Shown: one piece after another, positions 54,862 through 62,130 of the stretch
Position numbering within the stretch: the first letter of the stretch is position 1
Layout: each line of letters opens with the position of its first letter
Assembly (NCBI RefSeq): GCF_014930365.1
Contig: NZ_JABXWI010000001.1
Span: 755,958 to 819,957 of the forward strand
Source: Streptomyces caniscabiei
GTDB lineage: Bacteria; Actinomycetota; Actinomycetes; Streptomycetales; Streptomycetaceae
DNA: 64,000 nt
Reading direction: 5' to 3'
The notes under the pieces: generated by a model
The model's input: the letters and a program-made list of their open reading frames with translations, nothing else
What the model was told of the DNA's origin: nothing
Databases searched by the model: none
Position numbers and translations under genes: made by a program

Positions 54862-54877
54862 TGTTTCACGTGAAACA
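54862..54877. promoter_or_regulatory. parS site 4
   Basis: TGTTTCACGTGAAACA, directly between the terminator and the trxA stop codon. Confidence 0.96.
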
Positions 54878-55210
54878 TCACTCGGCGATGAAGTCCTCGA
54901 GGTCGCGCACGATCGCGGCCTTGGGCTTGGCGCCGACGATGGTCTTGGCGACCTCGCCACCCTGGTAGACGTTCAGCGTCGGGATGGACATGACGCCGTA
55001 CTTGGCAGCCGTGGCCGGGTTCTCGTCGATGTTGAGCTTGACGATCTCGATCTTGTCGCCGTACTCCTGGGCGATCGCTTCGAGGGACGGCGCGATCTGG
55101 CGGCACGGGCCGCACCAGGCGGCCCAGAAGTCCACCAGGACGGGCTTGTCGTTCTTGAGGACGTCCTGCTCAAAGGAGTCGTCGGTCACGTTCTTCAGAG
55201 TGCCGGCCAC
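54878..55210 (-). CDS. trxA: Thioredoxin
   Basis: The 110-residue protein has the WCGPC active site (residues 32-36) in VDFWAAWCGPCRQIAP and the conserved cis-proline SIPTLNVYQGG. It reduces disulfides and is itself reduced by TrxB, encoded 41 bases upstream in the same operon. Start ATG 55210 with the usual AGTLKNVTDDSF opening. Confidence 0.97.
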   Translation of the reverse strand: MAGTLKNVTDDSFEQDVLKNDKPVLVDFWAAWCGPCRQIAPSLEAIAQEYGDKIEIVKLNIDENPATAAKYGVMSIPTLNVYQGGEVAKTIVGAKPKAAIVRDLEDFIAE

Positions 55211-55251
55211 TGAGGGCTCCTAACTGGTTGGTGCGGTGGGGCGGACGGGGG

Positions 55252-56223
55252 TCAGATGGTGGTCTTCTCGGGCTCGGCTGCCTGGTCGCCGTCTGCGAGA
55301 GCGGCGAGGAAACGCTCGGCGTCGAGGGCGGCGGCGCACCCGGTGCCGGCCGCAGTGATCGCCTGGCGGTAGGTGTGATCGACGACGTCGCCGGCGCCGA
55401 AGACACCGGTCAGGTTCGTCCGGGTCGACGGGGCCTCCACCTTCAGGTAGCCCTCGTCGTCCAGGTCGAGCTGCCCCTTGAAGAGCTCGGTGCGCGGGTC
55501 GTGGCCGATCGCGATGAACAGGCCGGTCACCGGCAGCTCGGACGTCTCGCCCGTCTTGAGGTTGCGCAGCTTCAGACCGGCGAGCTTCTGGTCGCCCTGG
55601 ATCTCGGCGACCTCGCTGTCCCAGACGAAGGAGATCTTCGGGTCGGCGAACGCACGCTCCTGCATGGCCTTGGAGGCACGCAGCGTGTCCCGGCGGTGGA
55701 CGATGGTCACGGACTTGCCGAACCGCGAGAGGAAGGTGGCCTCCTCCATGGCGGTGTCGCCGCCGCCGATCACGGCGATGTCCTGGTCCTTGAAGAAGAA
55801 CCCGTCACAGGTGGCGCACCAGGAGACACCGCGTCCGCAGAGCGCGTCCTCGTTGGGAAGCCCAAGCTTGCGGTGCTGGGAGCCCGTGGTCACGATGACG
55901 GCCTTGGCCCGGTGCACCGTGCCCGCAGTGTCCGTCACGGTCTTGATCTCGCCGCTCAGGTCGACGTCGACGATGTCGTCCGGAACGAGCTCCGCACCGA
56001 AGCGCTCGGCCTGCGCCCGCATGTTGTCCATGAGGTCGGGGCCCATGATGCCGTCCCGGAAGCCCGGGAAGTTCTCCACATCGGTGGTGTTCATCAGCGC
56101 ACCGCCTGCTGTGACGGCGCCCTCGAACACCAGCGGCTTCAGCGACGCGCGCGCGGTGTAGAGCGCCGCCGTGTAGCCGGCGGGCCCGGAGCCGATGATG
56201 ATCACGTTACGGACGTCGCTCAC
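55252..56223 (-). CDS. trxB: Thioredoxin reductase
   Basis: GTG 56223 with a gaggaaa site gives [20 protein letters not shown], the FAD loop. The redox pair is C136-A-T-C139 in [11 protein letters not shown], followed by the NADPH loop [15 protein letters not shown]. The C-terminal [25 protein letters not shown] binds FAD. The 323-residue length is usual. It transfers electrons from NADPH to thioredoxin. A SigR-type promoter lies about 75 bases upstream, so the pair is part of the disulfide stress response. Confidence 0.97.
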   Translation of the reverse strand: MSDVRNVIIIGSGPAGYTAALYTARASLKPLVFEGAVTAGGALMNTTDVENFPGFRDGIMGPDLMDNMRAQAERFGAELVPDDIVDVDLSGEIKTVTDTAGTVHRAKAVIVTTGSQHRKLGLPNEDALCGRGVSWCATCDGFFFKDQDIAVIGGGDTAMEEATFLSRFGKSVTIVHRRDTLRASKAMQERAFADPKISFVWDSEVAEIQGDQKLAGLKLRNLKTGETSELPVTGLFIAIGHDPRTELFKGQLDLDDEGYLKVEAPSTRTNLTGVFGAGDVVDHTYRQAITAAGTGCAAALDAERFLAALADGDQAAEPEKTTI

Positions 56224-56296
56224 GGCTTGTTTCCTCGTCTCTGGGGACTGCTGCGTACTGCCGGTGGGAGCTGCTCTCGAAACTCTCACCCCACCC

Positions 56297-56323
56297 AACG
56301 GATCCTAAGGGGCGCGCATTCCC
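56297..56323 (-). promoter_or_regulatory. SigR-type promoter of trxBA
   Basis: On the minus strand GGGAAT (56323-56318) is 18 bases from GTTG (56299-56296). This is the GGGAAT-N18-GTT consensus of SigR, whose best known target in Streptomyces is trxBA. Confidence 0.85.
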
Positions 56324-56396
56324 GGTGTGTCCGGGCACACGGAGGCGCGACGCCACACGGGAGATCCCGGAGGTGGCTCAGCGCGCTAGACGGTGC

Positions 56397-57287
56397 TCAG
56401 GGACGGGCGTAAGCGTGTTTCACGAGAACGTCACCGACGGGCTCCGACGCCTTCTTCAAGCACGAGGCGTCGACGACGTAGGCGGTGACGCGTGCGTCGT
56501 CGGAGCGGTCGGGCAGCAGCACGAGGTACGCGTCGGCTCCCTGGTAGGTACCCGGCTCGGAAGCGATCGCACCTGTGGTGTCCCCGATGCCCTTGGCGAT
56601 GCAGTCGGGCACGTCGGGGGCGAAGAACGTCTTGGTGCCCTTGTCCGGGGCCGTCGCGGTCCCGAAGGGCTCCTTACCGCCCGTGCCTCCACTCTCCGTC
56701 TTGGTCAGGAGGTCTTCGACCCGCTTCTCCAACTTGACGCCGGAGAAGGTGTCGGAAGCACTGGCCGGAGGGCTGTCGTCGTCACGGAGCGACTGGACGA
56801 GAACGGCACCGAAGCCCAGGGCGGCGATCGCGAAGACGGCACCGATGGCCGTCCGACGGCGGCTGCGCCGCTTCTGGCTCGTCCTGCCCGGGCCGGTGGA
56901 CGCGCGTGGACGACCGGCCGGACGGTCGTCCACGCGCGACGATGTTTCACGTGAAACATGCGCGTCGTTCTCGCTCGCAGCGGTGCGAGAGGCAGCGGCG
57001 AGCTCGTCGGGCGTCTCGCTTGCGGGTCCCGTGGCGTTCAGCAGAGCCTCGGCGGCCAGAGCGGCGTCGATCCTTCCCGCCACGTCGTCGGGCATGCGGG
57101 GAGGTCCTGGCAGGGTGCCGAGGAGGCCACGGATCTCCTCCAGCGAGGCATAGACGTCGGAGCAGAGAGGGCACTCGTCCAAGTGCTGACGGACATCCGC
57201 GGTGCGGGAAGGAGGAAGGAGTCCCTCGCTGAGGTCGGAGATCTCCGTGACCTCCGGGTGCCCGGCCGTGTCGGTCGTGGATGTCAC
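56397..57287 (-). CDS. Zinc-binding anti-sigma factor (SigM partner)
   Basis: The 296-residue protein has an N-terminal ZAS domain with H35-x3-C39-x2-C42 in RQHLDECPLCSDVY. A disordered region containing VSRET (encoded by parS site 5) follows, then one membrane segment around residues 148-168 (AIGAVFAIAALGFGAVLVQ) and an extracytoplasmic domain (PDCIAKGIGDTTGAI onward). It should hold SigM at the membrane until an envelope signal arrives. The gene overlaps sigM by four bases. GTG start. Confidence 0.9.
   Translation of the reverse strand: MTSTTDTAGHPEVTEISDLSEGLLPPSRTADVRQHLDECPLCSDVYASLEEIRGLLGTLPGPPRMPDDVAGRIDAALAAEALLNATGPASETPDELAAASRTAASENDAHVSRETSSRVDDRPAGRPRASTGPGRTSQKRRSRRRTAIGAVFAIAALGFGAVLVQSLRDDDSPPASASDTFSGVKLEKRVEDLLTKTESGGTGGKEPFGTATAPDKGTKTFFAPDVPDCIAKGIGDTTGAIASEPGTYQGADAYLVLLPDRSDDARVTAYVVDASCLKKASEPVGDVLVKHAYARP
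56943..56958. promoter_or_regulatory. parS site 5 (inside the anti-sigma gene)
   Basis: TGTTTCACGTGAAACA; on the minus strand it encodes V111-S-R-E-T115. Confidence 0.96.
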
Positions 57288-57997
57288 GCTCGCCCACCTC
57301 CGCCCTTCACAGCAGCTGAATCGCTTGGCCCTGCATCGTGTGCTCCCGCTGCGGGTGGGACGGATGTCCCCGGCGCCCGGTTCCTTCCCCGCCCCGACTT
57401 TCTGCCGCTCTCCCCCTCGCCCTCCGCGCGGAGATGGGTCAGGAGCGGCAGAAGTCTGGCTCTGCCACGGGCGCAGCGGCTCTTCACCGTGCCGGTCGGT
57501 ACATCGAGGATGCGTGCGGCCTCCGCCACCGGGTAGCCCTGCATGTCCACCAGGACGAGCGCCGCCCGCTGGTCCTTCGGCAGGGTGCTCAGGGCTTCCA
57601 GCAGCTGGCGGTGCAGATCGTTGCGCTCGGCCGGAGCGGACGCCGATTCGTACGGCTCCAGGAGCTGCTCCAGGCGCTCGGTGTCGTCGACGGGCGACGT
57701 CTTGCGGGACGCCGCCTTGCGGGCGCGGTCCAGGCAGGCGTTCACCGTGATGCGGTGCAGCCAGGTCGTGACGGCCGACTGGCCACGGAAGGTGTGGGCG
57801 GCCCGGTAGGCGGACACCAGGGCGTCCTGGACGGCGTCGGCGGCTTCTTCGCGGTCTCCCAGGGTTCGCAGCGCCACCGCCCAGAGGCGGTCCCGGTGCC
57901 GCCGCACGAGCTCACTGAAGGCGTCGGCGTCCCCCTCCACGTGCCGGGCCAGGAGATCCTGATCGCTCGCCTCGCTGTGGTCAGCGCTGTGCGCCAT
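57284..57997 (-). CDS. sigM: ECF sigma factor SigM
   Basis: ATG 57997 with [15 protein letters not shown] MAHSADHSEASDQDLLARHVEGD. Region 2 covers FSELVRRHRDRLWAVALRTLG to TTWLHRITVNACLDRAR, region 4 covers STLPKDQRAALVLVDMQGYPVAEAA to VPTGTVKSRCARGRARLLP. The 237-residue length includes a disordered Gly/Pro/Ala tail beyond region 4. Orthologues at this locus in Streptomyces are called SigM and respond to cell envelope stress. Coupled translationally to its anti-sigma factor. Confidence 0.93.
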   Translation of the reverse strand: MAHSADHSEASDQDLLARHVEGDADAFSELVRRHRDRLWAVALRTLGDREEAADAVQDALVSAYRAAHTFRGQSAVTTWLHRITVNACLDRARKAASRKTSPVDDTERLEQLLEPYESASAPAERNDLHRQLLEALSTLPKDQRAALVLVDMQGYPVAEAARILDVPTGTVKSRCARGRARLLPLLTHLRAEGEGESGRKSGRGRNRAPGTSVPPAAGAHDAGPSDSAAVKGGGGRA

Positions 57998-58020
57998 CGG
58001 ACCCCCTCCCGTCGGTGAAC

Positions 58021-59748
58021 TCAGCCCATGAACTTCACGTCGGTGATCGCCTGCTTGTAGCCAGGGTTGCTGTACTGATCGCCGTTGGCCTTCGGTACAT
58101 CCGTGAGCCACACGAGAACGTACCGGGTCTTCACCGACTTCTTGGCGGAGATCTTGAGTTCCGTCCCGGTCGTCCCGTTGGTGGCGATCTTCGTCATGGA
58201 GCTGAGCGGAGCGGACGACGACAGGGAGTCGGCCGCGTAGAGCGTGGCCGTCGTGCGATCGCCGGGGTAGTACAGCCCTATCGAGGCAGCCGACACCTCC
58301 TGGGCCGAGCCGAGGTCGTAGACGATGCCGACGCCCTGCTTGTACGGAGCCAGGGTCGGCCCGCCCTTGAAGGAGTAGGTCCGCCAGTATGTAGACCCGC
58401 TGCTGTCGTAGGTCAGGCCCACGTCGCTCGGGTGCTGGGCCTTGCCGTCCGGGTAGTACTCAGCGGCGCCCTTGATGCTGAGCGTCGTGACGGGCTTGGC
58501 CTTGTCGGTGCCCTTGTCGTTGCCGTCGCTCGTCTGGGGCGAGTCCGGCTCGGTGGACTGGCTGCCGCTGCCCACTAGCGCGTCGGCCAGCTGCCAGCTG
58601 CCGAGACCGAGCGCGGCGATCAGCAGCGCCGACACGGCCCACTTGAGGGCCTTGCCGGTCCTGCTCTGCAGCGGGGGAGGCGGTGTCTGCAGGGGCTGTG
58701 TGATGCCGGCGTGCGGGGACGGACGACCGTAGCTCCCCTGCTGGTACGACGTGTGCTGGTACTCGGGGGGTGCGGTGAAGGCGGGCTCCGGCGGCCGGAT
58801 GCGGGGCATCTCGCCGATGGCCTTCACCAGTTCCTCCGGGGTGGTGCACGGAGACTCATGGCGGGAGGCCGTGGCACCGTCGTTGGCGAGTGCCCGCATG
58901 GACAGCTCCGACAGTCCCCGGTGGACGCCCGCACGGACCTGGTCGGGCGCGATGAGCCCGACGCCCTTGGGGAGTCCGGAGAGGCCGTGTGCGTCGTTCT
59001 CGTACGGCCAGCGCTGGGTGAGTGCCGAGTACAGCAGCGCGCCGATCGCCTCGGTGTCCGTGCGCTGCGGGGTGTCCGAGCTGATGCCGCGCAGGGCGGC
59101 GTTGACCGCGAGACCGCGAATGCGCCACTGGCCGGCGGCGGAGCGCAGCACGGCACTCGGGTTGAGCCGCAGATGTGAGAGACCTTCCCGGTGCGCGGCG
59201 GCCATGGCATGGGAGATCTGCGTGACCATCTGGTACGCGTCGTGCGGCTCCAGCGGACCGGAGGCCAGCAGCGTCGTCAGTTCCGTGGCGTCGGGCAGCC
59301 ATTCGTGCACCACGTACACGAGGTCGTTCTCCTCGACCGCGTCCAGCACCTGGACGAAGCGGGGGTCACCCAGCAGCGCCGAGGAGCGGGCCGCCGCCAG
59401 CACGGAACGAGCTCGTGTGTGGTCGGCGGGCAGCACATGCACCCCGACCGCGCGGCGCAGTTTCTCGTCCACGGCGCGCCAACTGCTGAAACCGTCCAGA
59501 CGGGTGACGCACTCTTCGAGGCGGTAGCGCCTGGCGAGTTTGTGACCGCTGTGCAGTTCGGGCGGTGTCGTCTTGGAAGGGCTCTCGGTGCCGCCGCTCC
59601 CCTGGGCCTCTTCGCTCGCCGAGCTTTCCGTGTCCCGCTCCCGGTTCTGGGCCTCCCCGTCGGCCGTGGACTGGTCCGCTTGTGCGGTCAGCGGCTCGTC
59701 GCCGCTGTTGTCTGCCACGTCGACGGCAGCCGTGCTCCGTTCCGCCAC
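58021..59748 (-). CDS. Membrane pseudokinase with extracytoplasmic domain
   Basis: GTG 59748 (VAERSTAAVDVADNSG) is preferred to an upstream GTG 60 bases earlier. The 575-residue protein has a protein kinase-like domain at about residues 70-320 (RYRLEECVTRLDGFSSWRA, ALLGDPRFVQVLDAV), one membrane segment (WAVSALLIAALGLGSWQLADAL) and a discoidin-like outer domain ending ITDVKFMG. The catalytic residues are missing: GVHVL stands where VAIK is expected, SHLRLNPSAVL has no HRD and no DFG is found. It lies next to murJ; in mycobacteria the equivalent domain is fused to MurJ. Confidence 0.85.
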   Translation of the reverse strand: MAERSTAAVDVADNSGDEPLTAQADQSTADGEAQNRERDTESSASEEAQGSGGTESPSKTTPPELHSGHKLARRYRLEECVTRLDGFSSWRAVDEKLRRAVGVHVLPADHTRARSVLAAARSSALLGDPRFVQVLDAVEENDLVYVVHEWLPDATELTTLLASGPLEPHDAYQMVTQISHAMAAAHREGLSHLRLNPSAVLRSAAGQWRIRGLAVNAALRGISSDTPQRTDTEAIGALLYSALTQRWPYENDAHGLSGLPKGVGLIAPDQVRAGVHRGLSELSMRALANDGATASRHESPCTTPEELVKAIGEMPRIRPPEPAFTAPPEYQHTSYQQGSYGRPSPHAGITQPLQTPPPPLQSRTGKALKWAVSALLIAALGLGSWQLADALVGSGSQSTEPDSPQTSDGNDKGTDKAKPVTTLSIKGAAEYYPDGKAQHPSDVGLTYDSSGSTYWRTYSFKGGPTLAPYKQGVGIVYDLGSAQEVSAASIGLYYPGDRTTATLYAADSLSSSAPLSSMTKIATNGTTGTELKISAKKSVKTRYVLVWLTDVPKANGDQYSNPGYKQAITDVKFMG

Positions 59749-59866
59749 CGTCGTCCCTGCCTCCCCATCCGTTGAGCGTTCCAAGACGCCAAAGCCAATT
59801 GTGCCCACAGTCCGCCGCTATGAGCGACACGCGTCGGCGGACGATGGTTGTGCGCCTACCCCAGCC

Positions 59867-62083
59867 TCAGCGCCCCAGCCGTCCGCGGACCATACCGACC
59901 ATCGAGTTGAGCTCTTCGATGCGCATGCGTCGCGCGGCGACGTAGAAGACACCGAGGAGAACGATTCCGCCCCCGGCGAGGGCGAGCATCGAGCCGCCGA
60001 CGCCCTGTCCCAGGGCCCGGCTGATGCCGTAGCAGGCCGCACCACTGAGCAGCGCCGCGGGCAGCGAGGCGATCGACAGGCGCGCGTACGTGCGCATGAC
60101 CCTGGAGCCGTCCAGGTCCCCGCCCAGCCGCTTCTTGAGGCGTCGCCAGGCCACGCCGACACCGATCATGTAGGCGAGACCGTACGCGGCGGCCATGCCG
60201 ACCACGGCCCAGCGGGCCGGGATCACGAAGAAGCAGATCGCCGAGGCGCTCGCGTTGACGGCGGCCACGATGACCGTGTTGTAGAAGGGCGTCCGGGTGT
60301 CCTCGTACGCGTAGAAGGCGCGGAGGACGACGTACTGCACGGAGTACGGGATCAGGCCGAGGCCGAAGGCCATCAGCATGAAGCCCATGTTCGTCGCCGC
60401 GCCGGTGCCGGACGAACCGAAGATCAGCGTGCACATCGGGATGCCCAGCGAGACGAAGCCGAAGGCGATGGGCACGATGGCGACCGCCGTGGTGCGCAGG
60501 CCCTGTGAGATGTCGTCACGCACCGCGCCGGCGTCGTCCTCGGCTGCCGAGCGCGAGATGCGGGGCAGGAGGGCGGCCATGAGCGAGACGGTGATGATGG
60601 CCTGCGGGAGGCCCCAGATGAGCTGGGCGTTGGCGTAGGCGCTGAAACCGGTACCGGCGATCCTCGTCTCGGTGACCGCTGCGGTCGCCAGCTGAGTCAC
60701 CACGAGGGCGCCCGCTTGGTTGGCGAGCACGAACAGGATCGTCCACTTGGCGAGCATCGCGGCCTTGCCGAGACCGTGCCCCTTCCAGTCGAAGCGAAGC
60801 CTCAGCCGGAAGCCGGTTTCCCGCAGGTACGGGATCATGGCCAGGGCCTGGACCACGAGACCCAGGAGAATGCCGATGCCGAGCAGTCGCTCCCCCTCCG
60901 GGGGAATGGTCTCGACCGTCATATGCGAGTTGGCGGCACTGCCGTAGACCCAGAGGAACGCGCCGAGAGTGACGATGATGACGATGTTGTTGAGGACCGG
61001 GGTCCACATCATCGCGCCGAAGCGTCCACGGGCGTTGAGGATCTGCCCCATCACCACGTGAATGCCCATGAAGAAGATCGAGGGCAGGAAGTACCGGGTG
61101 AAAGTAACCGCGACGTCGTTGGCTTCGGCGTTCGTGGCGAGTGGGGTCGACAACGCCCTGACGAGTAGTGGCGCGGCGAACATGGCTAGCGCGGTGAGGA
61201 GACCGAGGATCACCATGACCAGCGTCAGGAGCCTATTGGCGTAGGCCTCCCCGCCGTCATCGTCCTCCTTCATGGCCCGCACGAGCTGGGGCACGAAGAC
61301 GGAGTTGAGACCACCGCCGACGGTGAGGATGTAGATCATCGTAGGCAGCTGATAGGCCACCTGGAAGGACTCACCGAGAAGGCTGAGACCCAGCGCCGAG
61401 ACGATCATCGCCGAGCGGATGAACCCCGTGAGGCGCGAGACCATGGTGCCCGCCGCCATGACGGCGCTCGACTTCAGCAGGCCCGAGGCCCGTCCGCCCT
61501 TCTTCGCGGCAGGCGCCGGCGTGGGAACGGGCGAGGGCTCCTCGCGGGCCGGACGGCCCACCTCGGGGCCGGGGGCCGGCGTCGGCCCGGGAACCGACGG
61601 CTGCCCCACAGGGGAGCCGCCTTGCTGCTGGTCACGGAAGAGATGGGCGAAGGCGTCCGGCTCGTGGCGCTCCTCACCCGCCTGTGTCACCAGGTCGTCC
61701 ACGCCCACGAACTGCGTGGTCCGGGCGTCGTCGCCGTACGGCAGATGCCGGGTCGGGCCCTCGGGCTCGGGCGCCGGAGTCTGGGCCCACACACGAGGGT
61801 CGGGCGCGTACTGCGGTGCCGACGGCTGCGCGTAGAGCGGCTGCTGCGGCTGGTAGGTGCCCGGAGCCGGCGGCGGGTGGGCGGCCCGGTCGTAGAGCGC
61901 CTCGGCCACCGGGTCCTGGGCGGCGAGGTCCCGTGCGCGGTAGGGGTCCTGGTCGTAGGCGTCCTGGAGGTACATGTCCGCGGGGGGCTGCGGCGGCACC
62001 TGGCCCGGCCCGGGCAGCTGGCCGTCGGGATACCCCGAGTCGGCCGCGCCCTGGCCGCGGTCACCGTCGTACGGCGCGTTCAT
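59867..62083 (-). CDS. murJ: Lipid II flippase MurJ (MviN)
   Basis: The 738-residue protein has an unusually long Pro/Gln/Ala-rich cytoplasmic N-terminus (about 205 residues, repeated YAQP and QPQQP words). It is followed by 14 or so membrane segments of the MOP-type flippase (LLKSSAVMAAGTMVSRLTGF, VAYQLPTMIYILTVGGGLN, ANAQLIWGLPQAIITVSLM). It moves lipid II across the membrane for peptidoglycan synthesis. The gene is in an envelope operon with the DUF6049 protein upstream and the pseudokinase downstream. Confidence 0.95.
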   Translation of the reverse strand: MNAPYDGDRGQGAADSGYPDGQLPGPGQVPPQPPADMYLQDAYDQDPYRARDLAAQDPVAEALYDRAAHPPPAPGTYQPQQPLYAQPSAPQYAPDPRVWAQTPAPEPEGPTRHLPYGDDARTTQFVGVDDLVTQAGEERHEPDAFAHLFRDQQQGGSPVGQPSVPGPTPAPGPEVGRPAREEPSPVPTPAPAAKKGGRASGLLKSSAVMAAGTMVSRLTGFIRSAMIVSALGLSLLGESFQVAYQLPTMIYILTVGGGLNSVFVPQLVRAMKEDDDGGEAYANRLLTLVMVILGLLTALAMFAAPLLVRALSTPLATNAEANDVAVTFTRYFLPSIFFMGIHVVMGQILNARGRFGAMMWTPVLNNIVIIVTLGAFLWVYGSAANSHMTVETIPPEGERLLGIGILLGLVVQALAMIPYLRETGFRLRLRFDWKGHGLGKAAMLAKWTILFVLANQAGALVVTQLATAAVTETRIAGTGFSAYANAQLIWGLPQAIITVSLMAALLPRISRSAAEDDAGAVRDDISQGLRTTAVAIVPIAFGFVSLGIPMCTLIFGSSGTGAATNMGFMLMAFGLGLIPYSVQYVVLRAFYAYEDTRTPFYNTVIVAAVNASASAICFFVIPARWAVVGMAAAYGLAYMIGVGVAWRRLKKRLGGDLDGSRVMRTYARLSIASLPAALLSGAACYGISRALGQGVGGSMLALAGGGIVLLGVFYVAARRMRIEELNSMVGMVRGRLGR

Positions 62084-62130
62084 GCTTACCCCACCTCATC
62101 GTCCCCGGGCCAACCGGCCACGACAATCGC

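Noticed and set aside
56415..56430. parS-like sequence TGTTTCACGAGAACG
   Set aside because: Three mismatches to the core break the palindrome; probably chance or a decayed site.
59749..59808. Longer pseudokinase start at GTG 59808
   Set aside because: The extra 20 residues lack similarity to the usual start VAERSTAAVDVADN of this protein in the genus as I know it.
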